Assembly: GCA_034770075.1 (NCBI GenBank)
Contig: CM068388.1
Location: 68,930,889-68,994,888 of the forward strand
DNA length: 64,000 bases
Reading direction: 5' to 3'
DNA from: Aralia elata
Lineage: Eukaryota; Streptophyta; Magnoliopsida; Apiales; Araliaceae
Positions within the stretch are counted from its first letter, which is position 1. Every line of letters begins with the position of its first letter. The notes beneath the pieces were generated by a model. It was not told the DNA's origin. It made no database searches and was given only the letters and a program-made list of their open reading frames with translations. A program made the position numbers and the translations under genes. Shown in pieces: positions 1 to 12,269 of the stretch.

Positions 1-75
1 TATATTTTCCCCCCAATATAATTTTTACTTGTATTTTCCTTAATATAGATCTGTTCTTTCACCTGGTTGTGTAGG

Positions 76-797
76 TTATTCTGCACACACATGTTGATCA
101 ATTTCATTGTGCTGCTGGTAAGGTTGTTGCTCCTGGCATTTCATTTAGAGGTGATGGTAATTACGGATTCTTCGGGTAAGAAATGTATATTCATTCATTT
201 TGAGTAATTTATTTTTACTTATATTTGTGTGTAACATGACTTGCTAGATATTTCAATTATCTCTAGCTTTATGTTACTATTAGTATTTTCTTGATAAATA
301 AATACAATTATCACAACAATATTCTATTTTCCATATTTACTCTTTAAATTTTTTTTTTTGGCCAATAAATTCAAGCACATTTGCTCAATGTGGTATTAAC
401 TTATGTAAGTAGATTACATCAATCAAAACATTGTAGTATTGTATTGAAATTTGACTTAGGTAATTAATAAGTATAACTTTCTAATTAGTTAATTTTGTAA
501 TGAAACTGTTTTAAATAGATTAACAAGCACCAATTTTAGAGAAGTCTTTTAACTCATAAAATACGTTTTGACCATCTAAAAATATGTTTGACCACTCAAA
601 AATATGTTTGATCCTTATTTACCTTGTTTTACATTCCTAATCTCATTATGCATGTTTGAGCTTTTGAAAATTATATATTAAAGCTGATATTGTCTGGTGG
701 AAAATATCGTGACAGTAAAGTTCATGTATTTTCTGTGTTATTTACTGTTATTTCACAAAATGTTTCTGACAGGTTGAAATATTTGAGCCGAAAATGA
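76..797 (+). CDS. possible 3' end of a host gene (two exons), unidentified
   Basis: A candidate exon at 76-175 follows an acceptor-like TTGTGTAG and reads HVDQFHCAAGKVVAPG then ISFRGDGNYGFFG. It ends at a good donor, G|GTAAG (176-180). An acceptor TTTCTGACAG ending at 772 would join in phase to a short last exon, 773-797, reading LKYLSRK and then TGA. The peptide has protein-like composition but I recognise no family, and the upstream part of the gene lies outside the window. This is inferred from splice-like signals only. It could equally be a chance open frame. Confidence 0.25.
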
Positions 798-885
798 AAA
801 AATATTTGACAGGTTGAAATATTTGAGCCGAAAATGTTTCTGACAGGTTGAAATATTTCACAAAATGTTTCTGACAGGTTGAAAT
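762..885 (+). repeat. short tandem duplication containing an acceptor-like site
   Basis: The block TTTCTGACAGGTTGAAATAT is present three times, with a fourth partial copy (TTTGACAGGTTGAAATATTT). Two copies continue into TTGAGCCGAAAATG. Each copy carries CAG|GTTG, so if the first is a real 3' splice site the duplication has multiplied it. Copy borders are imprecise because units differ in length. Confidence 0.7.
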
Positions 886-2913
886 ATCACAACTCCAATG
901 CAGATTAAAGGACATTTATTAAATCCTCCAGTGTTGCGCAAGACCTATAGTTAAAATTTGAGTATGACTGCGTATTACAGATTAAGAAAAGATAATTCTC
1001 TTTTAATCTAGTTTTACTAGTTAATTATCTTCACAACCATCTTGATCAATATAGATCCAGAGGGATTTCAGGAGTGGAAAAAGAACTCGAATTAATTCAA
1101 AGAATGAAGTTGCAGCAACAATTTCAACTACATGATCGGTCGGGAGTGTGAGTGGAATCAACTTCTCCAGAATACTTTTTTGGCCTATTTATTTCCTTCT
1201 TTTCTTTCTATTTAGCCAAACTACAAAAGGAATTTGATATTAGAAATTCTAGTGCTTTGTATATGGAGTATATATGATATTGAACAATGAGCAATAAACT
1301 TTCCCTTGGGGGGCTTTAGTTGTTTTATGATTGACTATATATATTGGGGCATTTTCATTCCATATAATTAAGGACGCATTGGTTACTACAGATTATACAC
1401 CATTTATACATATCTCACCATCTTGGTGAATAATATCAAGTGTTCATAAAAGAATGCAGAAGTGTTGAACTCCATTGAACTTCTTTTCAGGTCTACTTTT
1501 TGACCTTGTGATTCATAAGAAGTTATTAGAGTTTCCCAGGGTTTCTACTTCTTGTCAACTTACTTTGATTGATATATTGTATATAGATAGTCCACACTTA
1601 TGTACGCCAGGCAAATTCAGAATTACGTCTTTATCATATTTGTGGAGTATTTTATTTGGTTTATTAGCTAAAATAGTGAACCAGTAATATACGTTTTAAA
1701 GACAATATTAAGACTATTCGATATAAGAAAAAAATGATTCCCGAAGAGTAATTTTTGGAAATGATATCTCACAATAATATTTTCCCGTGTTTGTCGTTTA
1801 GAAAATTTGTCAAATCTATGTCGTCTATCATGAAGATGAGAGAGATTGTGCCAAAAAAAATTTAATTTCTATATTTGTCACAAGTGAGGGATCCATGAGT
1901 CAAAGCGCCAATGGGTCAGACTCACAATAATATAAATATTATGTGTATTGATCAGGTTTTACACTCGGACGGGTTTGAAAGACTGATTTTAGTTATGAAA
2001 ATTTAAAAGGGTTAAATTTGTAGAGTCGACAATTGATAAAGTTTTGAGGAGACATACCAAACCTTCCGAATTTTGTTTATTTTAGAAATGAAGACCCAAT
2101 TTGATGATTTGGGATTTCTAAAAAACTCAATTTGCATATAACTCTAATCTTGGAATGATGATGATTGGAGGAGAGAGAATAGAGTGGAAGATGATGTGGT
2201 AGTGGGGAGGAGAGAGAAAGGGAATAGAAAATGAGTGAAGGTGGAGAAGACAGAGAAAAGGGGTGAAAGATTTTTGTATTGTTTTGCATTTTTTTTACAA
2301 ATTGTTTACAATAAAGTCAAATCATATTTTTATATGGTCAAAATGTATTTTTGAGTGGTCTTCCAGCCTCGTGTGACTTTTTTTCGGCGAAAATGACTCA
2401 GAATATTGATTTGGGTCCGTATTGACAACTTAAACGTACTTTGGGGTCTATTTTGAAGGAAAAAAAAATACTTTAGGGGATCAATCATCAATTTGGTGAA
2501 AACTTTGATGGACTAAAATGCTTCAACCCTTTAAAAATATTGACTCTTTAAATTGTTCTACCCTTTAAAAAAAAATGCTTCAACCCGCTCTTTCAAGTTA
2601 TTTCTTTTTACATGCTAGTTAAAAGTTGGTTAAAGTGGAATGTTTTTTATGTGTGCTTTGTGTCATTCACATATGTGCGTGGATTTGTGATCTTCATTAT
2701 TCTTCGATCACTTTAATTACATCTTCGGAAATACAACTTTAAAAAATAGGAATCACAACCTATTCTAAAAAGAGAATAAAATATATGACTTTGAGTATTT
2801 TCTATTTCTTATTAAGAAAAAGAATAAGGATTTATATTTCAAGTGGTAGTTTAGGCCTTTGAAAATAAGAAAATAATAAGATGAAATAATAAATAAGACA
2901 AATGGTAATGTAT
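886..2913. other. AT-rich intergenic DNA, no supported gene
   Basis: No long open frame with protein-like composition is visible. A short frame at about 1048-1134 (RDFRSGKRTRINSK then NEVAATISTT and a stop) follows an AG and could be a terminal exon, but nothing else supports it. A GA-rich purine tract lies at 2165-2265. The phrase GACCACTCAAAAATATGTTT (about 588) recurs in inverted form near 2338, suggesting an old dispersed repeat. Confidence 0.4.
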
Positions 2914-3252
2914 ATAGATAATGGATGTGGCGCCCCCAAATCCGGGTACCTTGAACCTCAGATCTGGTACGTCACGATACATTCTTTTCATACCAATTCT
3001 ATAACTAATGCGGAAAATATAAACATAAATTATTTATTTCAGAGTATTCTACAACATTTTTCAAGGTCTACAACCTTTATCTTGATACATATTTACCTTT
3101 AGATTCACAAAAAAGGTTTACACAATTAACTTATATCAAATAACTAATTTGGTTATCACGCATAACACTATAATCTTGTCATTTGCTTCTGTCTTTGCCT
3201 TTCCTCGATCATTCGCCTTGTTCTGAAATTTGTTATCATGATATAGCAAGGG

Positions 3253-3271
3253 TGAGCAACTACTTTGCTCA
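3253..3271 (-). other. conserved LTR hairpin TGAGCA-loop-TGCTCA
   Basis: Perfect 6-bp inverted repeat TGAGCA/TGCTCA with a 7-nt loop (ACTACTT), about 330 bp from the 3' end of the LTR. The same stem recurs at a similar offset in the other gypsy LTR families of the window with different loops. Function unknown; an RNA structure in the R/U5 part of the transcript is an inference. Confidence 0.6.
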
Positions 3272-4460
3272 GCAAGTTTAAATACAATAAAGATATATCA
3301 TGATTGAAAGAATGATTAAGCTTTAGAATTTTTTTTTTTCAACAATATAATAATTGTGAAAGAGCATGAATCAGAATTTCAATATTTGAATGATTGAATT
3401 CAATAATACAGGGTGTCAATAATGATCATGAACCAATTTAACTGAACCTTAAGGTAATGAAGGTGATCAGCCTTTCATACCTGATGAACATATGCAACAT
3501 GCACTAAGTGCGAATCAATAATCATAAATGTGGAATAATCAACAATAATTATCCACTAACATGTTTGAAAGATAATAACTCGAGTTTGAGTTAAGGAACT
3601 TGCACAGAATAAATATTTGAGGAAGTTTAGGAAACTTGCTCAATGTAAAAGTTGAGTAAGATGGAACTTACAATATCGTAAGGAGTTTAAGATTAGAGAC
3701 TTGCCTTGATTGGAGATTACCGCTAAAATTAACTTAACTTCTCTCCACAAATCCTACACAATTGTATTTACATGCACACACATTTAGATAATTAAATATC
3801 TTGCAAAACATGCATGTATATTCTTTATTAATAAATATTAGTTAACAAAATTAATATTATTCATACTTCATTCAAACCAATCTTGGTTCCTTTAGAAACT
3901 TTATTAATAAATAATAAGGGTCTCACACATTTTAAGATGTAAATATTTTACATCTTGAAGCTTAAATCATTTATATTCCATTTCAGAAATATCTTTTAAC
4001 TTTGCTCGCAAATTCGGAGTTTAAACAACTGATACATGGCTTTTCTAGTAAAATACAATTTACTATATTATTACCTTAATTTAAATAATTGCTATATTAG
4101 TTTATCCTAGCTTATTTTATAATTCACGATGTTCGAGTTTTATATCTCGACATAATGTACATAACTATATACACCCCGGTATATTTCTCTTTTAGCTTCG
4201 TTTATAGATTAGACTTTAATTCTAAAGTCTCGTGATGCTCATGTCTCATAACTTAAGACATCTTAAATCACTCTTTAATTAGAATCTATTATGCTTGCCT
4301 TATATAGTTCGGGACAACGTAGCTTAACGTTGGCCAACTACTCGGCTATTGGAAACCAACACACTTTGTTTTACATTACAATACTATTCATTTTAGGTCG
4401 TTCGCATTTTATAAATTAAACGTGTCCAAACTTTTTAGATTCTATGTTGTAGGTCTAATC

Positions 4461-4592
4461 CAGACAGTTAAGACTGTCTGCTTCAGGCTAAGTTCTCCTT
4501 TAGTTAATATCCAGACAGTATAACCCGTCTGTTTACTAACAAAATCTACTGCGAGTAATCATCACCCAATTCAGACAGCTTTAACCCGTCTG
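4461..4592 (-). repeat. array of CAGACAG hairpins in the LTR (left copy)
   Basis: Three palindromic units. 4461-4480 is a perfect 8-bp stem CAGACAGT/ACTGTCTG with loop TAAG. 4512-4531 and 4572-4592 are imperfect units of type CAGAC-loop-GTCTG. The array lies about 1535-1665 bp from the LTR 3' end. Confidence 0.75.
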
Positions 4593-7071
4593 CTTTAGGC
4601 CAAAACTCCCTGCATGCTGCATTATTATCTGGGCAGTTTCGTTTTCATGGTACATACTTTGCGATTTCGTAACTTGCTCATTTCTTATCGAAATAAGTTC
4701 GTTCTTGAGCCCACCTACTCCTTATTCTACATACTACAAAATCCCACAAAATAACCAATTTTCAGGAGCTTTAACTACTTGAAAAACTGACTCTAAAGTC
4801 AGTGTACCAACTGATTTTTTTAACTTTTAACTACTTTCATAAAAAAATTCGCCATGACTTCGTTACTTAAGCTTTCTCCTCCATTCCAATTGGGTGATGT
4901 TCATAACTCATAAGAGTATAACATAATACCCTGGAACTAAAATTTTCAGATTCGAAACAACACAACAAAAAGTCTCAAATCAATTCATTAACAGTCCACT
5001 AATTTAAATTTCATCCTTTTCGCATAGGTTTACCCTCTCTCGCTAAAACAGTCATAACTTTTTCGTTTTAAAACTTTTTAGGCGATTCTTGAGCCCACGC
5101 GAAGCTAACTTCCGGGGCTACAATTATTTCCTACTGACTTTTTTCCAAATTCCGAACACATTGGTCCAGAAATTTCGTGCAAGGGGACTGCTCCGAATTG
5201 GTTGGACAGTTTTGGCACGAATACTTTGAACGGTCATAACTATTTGCTCCGAAATTGAAATTGGTCTGTTCTAGAGTCTATGGAAAGCTTATTCAGTGTA
5301 CTACAATATACCAAAAGCCCAGAATTTTTTAGAGTACTATAGCAAATCTCGAAATTTCCTTTTTGGGACAGCAGCCTTATTATTTATTTTTTTCCATCTA
5401 AGAGTTGTTTTAGAACAAATCCCATAACTTTCTCATCTCTCAATATTTTTGAGTCAAACAAAAGGGCTTTTGCTCAATACTTATATATCTAGCACACCAA
5501 CAACAATATTACAAATATCAAACTTGGATCTCCAAAATAAATCACATGGATCATTAACTATTAACTAAACATTTTCTGAAAAAACTAAAAAAAAAACTCA
5601 TTAGCTTTCTTTTTCCCCAAAATTTTCCAACATAATATCACATATATTAACATATTACACCATATAACCTAAAATCCAACCTTTCACAAGGTTTTATCCA
5701 TTAAGATCATAAAAATTCATGGATCTAACATAAAAGTACAAAGCTACACAATTTTTAACTAAAGGTTGAAATTTTATTTTCTTTACCTTGCTTTGTTACT
5801 TTCTTCTTCTTCTTCCTTCTACAAAATATGTTATGAATGAAGATAGATGGCATAGAAGAATTTTCTTCCTTCTTCCTCCTTGCCGTGAGCTTCCTTTTTC
5901 TCTCTCCCTCTTTGATTTCTTTTCTTCTCTCTCTCTCTCTCATCTCTTATCTTCTCTTTCTCTCTCTTATCTCTTCGTCCTTATCTTTTTCCTCTCTCTT
6001 CCTATTTTCTTTCTTATCCTTATCTTCAAATTTAGCACATGCTAATATACTCCCTCTTATCCATCCGGATCATTCCATTTTCTTTGGCCCAATTTTGCTT
6101 TATTTTATATTGCATTATTAGCTTATTAAAATAATTAACTCCATTATTCTTTTGGGCTTTTAATTAAATCTTTTGGGCCATGTAATAAAAATAACATAGT
6201 CCAATATATAAATTTTTATCTTACCCTAATTATTTAATTAGAGTTTTTCCATTCCACTCATTTAAAAATTTAATTAATTACTCATGTTCATTTAATCTTT
6301 TAACCCAATTAAACTTTCTTTAATTAAATAATAAATTGAAATAATAAAATTAATCTCTTAGGTTAGTATATAATTTATTTACTAAAATTCTTCAATACCA
6401 TAACCCTTAGGTTATTTAATTACCATTCCTAATATATAATATTAGGTTACAAGGCTTTCTTTTTAATTCTGTTTATAAAACAAGTAAATAAATATATATA
6501 TTTATTCTATATATATTTATTAAATGTCATACACATGTATCCACATCACATATAGAAAATAATAAATTTATTCTCTCACATTATAAATTGTTTATATCAA
6601 TTTATTTACATATATAATTAAAATAATAATCGCTCTTTATTAAAATAATTCAATGCTAGAATTTATTTTAATAATGTTTATTTAAAGTATACAATAATTC
6701 TTGCATACTTAAACTAATTATTTCGCTTCGCAATATAAATTGTTTCATAACAATTTATTCATACGTGATAAATATACATACATATATTTATGACATAAAA
6801 TACAAATTTATTTCTCAATTCTTATTCTTCTATCATTCACTATATGTCACAAAAATTTTCAATATCGTTGAGAAATAATTTAATAAACTTATTTCTTGGC
6901 TTTCCTTTTTGTTCCATTAATATATTAACTTATGTAGCCCTAATTGGCTTGATAAGCTATTACACATTCATATATTCACTTATATACTCCAAGTTAAAAA
7001 AAATTATTTGTAAAATTTTACATAGATAATTCATATCAAATTCTCAGTCCTTACATTTTCGGGTCGTCACA

Positions 7072-7083
7072 TTCTTCCCCCTT
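7072..7083 (-). promoter_or_regulatory. polypurine tract of the gag-only element
   Basis: Read on the minus strand this is AAGGGGGAAGAA directly before the 3' LTR. It would prime plus-strand DNA synthesis. The adjoining sequence (TTATAAGGATTCCGTCCCCAGAAT on the plus strand, in pieces) closely matches the same position in the chromovirus at 51853-51890. Confidence 0.85.
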
Positions 7084-7164
7084 ATAAGGATTCCGTCCCC
7101 AGAATCACTATTACACCAAAAGTACATATAAATTTTCATTAGTACATTCACCAAAGGTATAATC

Positions 7165-8190
7165 TTACATATTTACATACTTGGCAAGTGTCGATTTGCC
7201 ACTGCTTTTCCCACCAGTCCTTTTATTTGGACAACTCTTTGCCTGGTGATCCATCGATCCACAACTATAACACCCGTTTTATTTTGGATTGGGGCAATCA
7301 TGAGAGATGTGTCCTTCTTGCCCACAATTAAAGCATATCCTCTTAGCTTTCCTACATATCCCCATATGATTCTTCCCACAATTCTGGCAACCACCAATCT
7401 TTTTCTTTAAGTCGCCTTGCTTCTCTTCAAAATGAGCATACCTTGTTCGCTTCTTATTTTCTTTGATCCTATCTTTTTCCTTGTTTTGCTTATTATAATT
7501 CTCCTGATTGTATTGACTTGACGTCTTATCTCCTCCCTCGGCTATTATAGCTTTTTCTAAAAGTGCTCCAAATGAGTCGATTTGTAAAACTGATAGCTTA
7601 TCGTATAATGAAGGTCTTAAACCTTGCTCAAACCTACATGTCTTCCTCTCTTCAGTATCCACTTGATGTGGAGCAAACCTTGCCAGTTCGTTGAACTTGG
7701 CTGCATATTGGGACACTAACATATCTTCTTGTTTTAGCTCCAGAAATTTTATCTCCATTCGGTTTTGTGAACTGGGAGGAAAATAGTTCTCGAAGAAAAT
7801 TTCTTTGAACTTTTCCCAACCAATTATTCCTTCCCCAGCTCTATTCTTATTCGCTTCCCACCAAAAATTTGCTGCACCCTTAAGCATATAAGTAGCAAAA
7901 GAAGTCTTCTGCTCCTCACCTACCCTGGCAATATCAAATGCCTTCTCTATTTCCTTAATCCATGCTTGAGCCTCAATAGGCTCAGTGGTTCCTTTAAATT
8001 CTGGCGGTCCCACATTCTTAAAATCCTTGAAACGTGCCGCCTGTAATGTTTGAGGATTTGCTTGTTCTCGTACAGGGTTTCTATTTACCGCTCCTACAAG
8101 AAGATTCACAAAGTGCTGCATAGGATCCACCTGATCTCTAGTCTCACCTTCTGACTCTTCTTGATTACGCTGATTCCTTCTTGGCGGCAT
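7165..8190 (-). pseudogene. gag: gag (capsid/nucleocapsid) with an in-frame stop between zinc knuckles
   Basis: From ATG at 8190 the frame runs 303 codons. A gypsy capsid domain occupies residues about 50-225 (landmarks KDFKNVGPPEFKG, NFWWEANKNRAGEG, YAAKFNELARFAPHQ). Next come a lysine-rich linker and two zinc knuckles: an atypical CX2CX3HX3C at 268-279 and CFNCGQEGHISHDC at 286-299. A TAA at 7279-7281 stops the frame, but the same frame continues for 37 codons with a third knuckle, CYSCGSMDHQAKSC, and ends at 7165. The chromovirus gag in this window has three knuckles in one open frame, so the stop is a lesion or, less likely, a readthrough site. Loss of the last knuckle could affect RNA binding. 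No pol follows. Confidence 0.9.
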
Positions 8191-10535
8191 TGTTCTGTAT
8201 ATATAAAGAAAATGTTATTTTCTCATCCTTTTTATAAAAAAAATATATTTTATTATACATACTAAATCTTGATTACCACTTAGCACATCCTAATATACAC
8301 GTACTCATGCATCTACGAATACTTGATAGCCTTTTGCCATTTTATACGAAATCTTCTAGGTTCTAAAATTTTCTGACTCATTCTTTTTATGCTTTTGACC
8401 CTCTCCGGAGTCTAATTTCTTTACTATTTGTGTCTATCCATCTTTGATATCACCTATATCTTACTTTCGATATCCTCTATGCCTGTTTTTACTATCATAG
8501 CACCGCATGTGTTTATTTTATCATCATCTATGTTTATCTTATCTTGACATCGCCACTGTCTACTTTACTCTAGTCCCACCCATGACTAACTTCTTATGAC
8601 ATATAACCAATGTTCATTTTATGACACATCACCAGTATCTGTTTTTATTTTATTATGACACATCACCAGTGTCTGGCTTTTTATGACATATCACCAATGT
8701 CTATGACACAACACCAGTGTCTGTTCCATTATGACACATCACCAGTGTCTATCTTTCTATGACACAACACCAGTGTCTATTAATTTATGACACAACACCA
8801 GTGTCTATTTTATTATGACACAACACCAGTGTCTGTTTTGTTATGACACATCACCAGTGTCTATTTTATTATTCTGACATCCATTATATCGATTTAATAA
8901 ATCATCACAACATTTGTCTAGCCGAGTCAAATAGCTTAGACATATACCAATAATTCGAATAGCAATTGAAACATGTGTCTGGCCAAATTCAATTGGCAAT
9001 ACATTATCTTTAAAGTTCTAAAAATTATTTTATGACGTCATGATACCGCACTGTATATACAGCCCGTTTGAGGATTCCGTCATTTTGTGACTTTGTCATA
9101 CTACATCATACCGTAGTGGGCTGACGATTCTTAGATCACATCCCACACTGGGTTAATCTGCATTGATGACTCCATCATCTGTCATTCTACACCAGGTTCC
9201 ATGATGCATTGATGACTATTTTAAAAATACATTTTGATATTTTAAATCATTTTTGTCTAGCCAAAACAAATAGCGTAGACTCTTCTTTAAACAGTTTAAA
9301 ACCATTGAAAAATTATTTGTTTGGTGTTATCATGCCACAACATGTAACGATGTGATAATGGCTCAAAGTCCATCTACACACCCTTGTCACCTTGTTTTAA
9401 GGATAACAAAAATTTTATTTTTATTTTTTTAAAGGCACATCAGTGCGAATTTAGCTTGATGTCAAAAATTTCGAAGTCTAGCATAGCTAGAAGATTTGGA
9501 ATACCTATGCCTCCACCATCAACTTCAATTCCTCCAATGATCCATTGCTTAATAATTCTATCTATTTCTTTCATCCTTAAAGCTTACTATATACTAAAAA
9601 TCCTCAATTCTTCATGCACAACTTTTGTATACCCTAATATAGTTCATTAAACATACCACACGTTATGAGTTCAGGAACTTACCACAATCATATGAGTTTA
9701 GGAACTTATCCTAGTCAGACCAAAGACGTCCATTCGCTGAGGGGTTCAAAAACGTACCATATGATTATGAGTCACGAACTTACCATAAGTATGATTTTTA
9801 AGAACTCGTACCTAATCTTAATATTCTCTAACTATTGAATATAAATATGAGAAAAGAATCACCTTCTCACCATATATATATCAATAGCGCGACACCAATA
9901 TTTCAATGATTATCAATATAGGAAGCTAAGTGGTTGTCGAACCAAGCACAAATTCCCGTCCCATACCAGGAATCGTACAACTCAGCCACTAACATGAGTC
10001 CTCGATTGAAATCCCACATAATTCTAACTTCCCTTTACTCAATACGAATTTCATTTAATCCGTATCTCAACATTAATTACTCTTTCATGAGTTTACATAA
10101 TACAATTTTATAGTATAACTTTCATACAATAATTCTGCTATAAAATTTTCAATCAGTCGATTGATCATCTGTCCTTGTATGACCTCATCAGATCACGTTG
10201 TGATCTTTTCTTATAATCGTGTTATATTACGATTCTTTTCTATCTTAAGATCGTTTTATTTTACAATCTTCTTATCTTTTTTTTTCTCTCACTTTAATCA
10301 TATATTATGATTTTATTTAAGCTTTTTATCTTTACTACTGGAGGCAGGTAACTCCAGATTCTCATCTTTATAACTTTTCAAGATTCTTCTTTGAATCTTA
10401 TTTATCTTTTTCTTTATTTAATAATGAATTTTTAAAATTCATCTCTTAGTACTTAAACTCTATTTGAGTTTATTCCTTATCCTCATCCCTGCGGTTATAG
10501 CCTAAGGTACCCCTACCTAAGGTTTATAACCTACA
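8191..10535 (-). other. untranslated leader of the gag-only element
   Basis: About 2.3 kb between the primer site and the gag start, with no supported coding frame. The part next to the primer site resembles the chromovirus leader (related CCTAAGGT...GGTTTA...CCTA phrases), but the extra ORF present there is not detectable here. It contains the GACAC/GTGTC repeat array and three copies of a GTCTAGCC-type motif (near 8914, 8969 and 9249). Packaging signals would be expected in such a leader; none can be assigned from sequence alone. Confidence 0.6.
8541..8862 (-). repeat. tandem array of GACAC...GTGTC hairpin units in the leader
   Basis: Ten clear units of type TATGACACAACACCAGTGTCT spaced about 20-34 bp apart between 8594 and 8862. 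A more degenerate unit lies near 8543 (TTGACATCGCCACTGTC), with weaker traces further left. In most units GACAC and GTGTC can pair across a 7-nt loop. Two loop versions alternate, ACATCACCAG and ACAACACCAG. Spacers are T-rich and vary, so the paired core is better kept than the spacer. Confidence 0.85.
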
Positions 10536-10547
10536 GCTCTGATACCA
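10536..10547 (-). promoter_or_regulatory. primer binding site (tRNA-Met type)
   Basis: The minus strand reads TGGTATCAGAGC three bases inside the right LTR. This is the usual plant primer site complementary to the initiator tRNA-Met 3' end. It fixes the right LTR as the 5' LTR and the element as minus-strand. Confidence 0.92.
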
Positions 10548-10876
10548 ACCTGTGGCGCCCCCAAATCCGGGTACCTTGAACCTCAGATCTGGTACGTCAC
10601 GATACATTCTCTTCATACCAATTCTATAACTAATGCGGAAAATATAAACATAAATTATTTATTTTAGAGTATTCTACAACATTTTCCAAGGTCTACAACC
10701 TTTATCTTGATACATATTTACCTTTATATTCACAAAAAGGTTTACACAATTAACTTATATCAAATAACTAATTTGGTTATCACGCATAACATTATAATCT
10801 TGTCATTTGCTTCTGTCTTTGCCTTTCCTCGATCATTCGCCTTGTTCTGAAATTTGTTATCATGATATAGCAAGGG

Positions 10877-10895
10877 TGAGCAACTACTTTGCTCA
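10877..10895 (-). other. conserved LTR hairpin TGAGCA-loop-TGCTCA
   Basis: Right-LTR copy of the hairpin at 3253-3271, identical in stem and loop. Confidence 0.6.
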
Positions 10896-12085
10896 GCAAG
10901 TTTAAATATAATAAAGATATATCATGATTGAAAGAATGAGTAAGCTTTAGAAATTTTTTTTTTCAACAATATAATAATTGTGAAAGAGCATGAATCAGAA
11001 TTTCAATATTTGAATGATTGAATTCAATAATACAGGGTGTCAATAATGATCATGAACCAATTTAACTGAACCTTAAGGTAATGAAGGTGATCAGCCTTTC
11101 ATACCTGATGAACATATGCAACATGCACTAAGTGCGAATCAATAATCATAAATGTGGAATAATCAACAATAATTATCCACTAACATGCTTGAAAGATAAT
11201 AACTCGAGTTTGAGTTAAGGAACTTGCACGGAATAAATATTTGAGGAAGTTTAGGAAACTTGCTCAATGTAAAAGTTGAGTAAGATGGAACTTACAATAT
11301 CGTAAGGAGTTTAAGATTAGAGACTTGCCTTGATTGGAGATTACCGCTAAAATTTAACTTAACTTTTCTCCACAAATCCTACACAATTGTATTTACATGC
11401 ACACACATTTAGATAATTAAATATCTTGCAAAACATGCATGTATATTCTTTATTAATAAATATTAGTTAACAAAATTAATATTATTCATACTTCATTCAA
11501 ACCAATCTTGGTTCCTTTAGAAACTTTATTAATAAATTATAAGGGTCTCACACATTTTAATATGTAAATATTTTACATCTTGAAGCTTAAATCATTTATA
11601 TTCCATTTCAGAAATATCTTTTAACTTTGCTCGCAAATTCGGAGTTTAAACAGCTGATACATGGCTTTTCTAGTAAAATACAATTTACTATATTATTACC
11701 TTAATTTAAATAATTGCTATATTAGTTTATCCTAACTTATTTTATAATTCACGATGTTCGGGTTTTATATCTCGACATAATGTACATAACTATATACACC
11801 CTGGTATATTTCTCTTTTAGCTTCGTTTATAGATTAGACTTTAATTCTAAAGTCTCGTGATGCTCATGTCTCATAACTTAAGACATCTTAAATCACTCTT
11901 TAATTAGAATCTATTATGCTTGCCTTATATAGTTCGGGACAACGTAGCTTAACGTTGGCCAACTACTCGGCTATTGGAAACCAACACACTTTGTTTTACA
12001 TTACAATACTATTCATTTTAGGTCTTTCGCATTTTATAAATTAAACGTGTCCAAACTTTTTAGATTCTATGTTGTAGGTCTAATC

Positions 12086-12269
12086 CAGACAGTTAAGACT
12101 GTCTGCTTTAGAACAAATTTCATTTTGATTATCTATCCGGACAGTTAAGACTGTCTGCTTCAGGCTAAGTTCTCCTTTAGTTAATATCCAGACAGTATAA
12201 CCCGTCTGTTTACTAGCAAAATCTACTGCGAGTAATCATCACCCAATTCAGATAGCTTTAACCCGTCTG
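12086..12269 (-). repeat. array of CAGACAG hairpins in the LTR (right copy, one unit longer)
   Basis: It contains two near-perfect units with the 8-bp stem CAGACAGT/ACTGTCTG (12086-12105 and about 12137-12157; the second has CGGACAGT) plus the two imperfect units also seen in the left LTR. Gain or loss of a whole unit between the two LTRs of one element shows the array changes by unit slippage or recombination. Confidence 0.75.

Larger units (their letters stand above)
2926..7071 (-). repeat. 3' LTR of the gag-only element
   Basis: 4146 bp. On the plus strand it begins TGTGGCGCCCCCAAATCC and ends GGGTCGTCACA, which is TG...CA in element orientation. Compared with the right LTR it lacks one roughly 50-60 bp hairpin unit near 4480 and the long TA run found at 14172-14213. 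A CT-rich tract at 5806-6015 gives long spurious open frames. The LTR also holds the hairpin array at 4461-4592 and the conserved hairpin at 3253-3271. Confidence 0.93.

Noticed and set aside
5788..6121. Open frames rich in S, L and F (also 13466-13723)
   Set aside because: They are translations of a CT-rich tract inside the LTRs of the gag-only element, present in several frames, with no domain.
8541..8862. CRISPR-like appearance of regular repeats
   Set aside because: Units are about 21 bp with short, low-complexity, variable-length spacers, in a plant retroelement leader with no cas genes. It is a tandem hairpin minisatellite.
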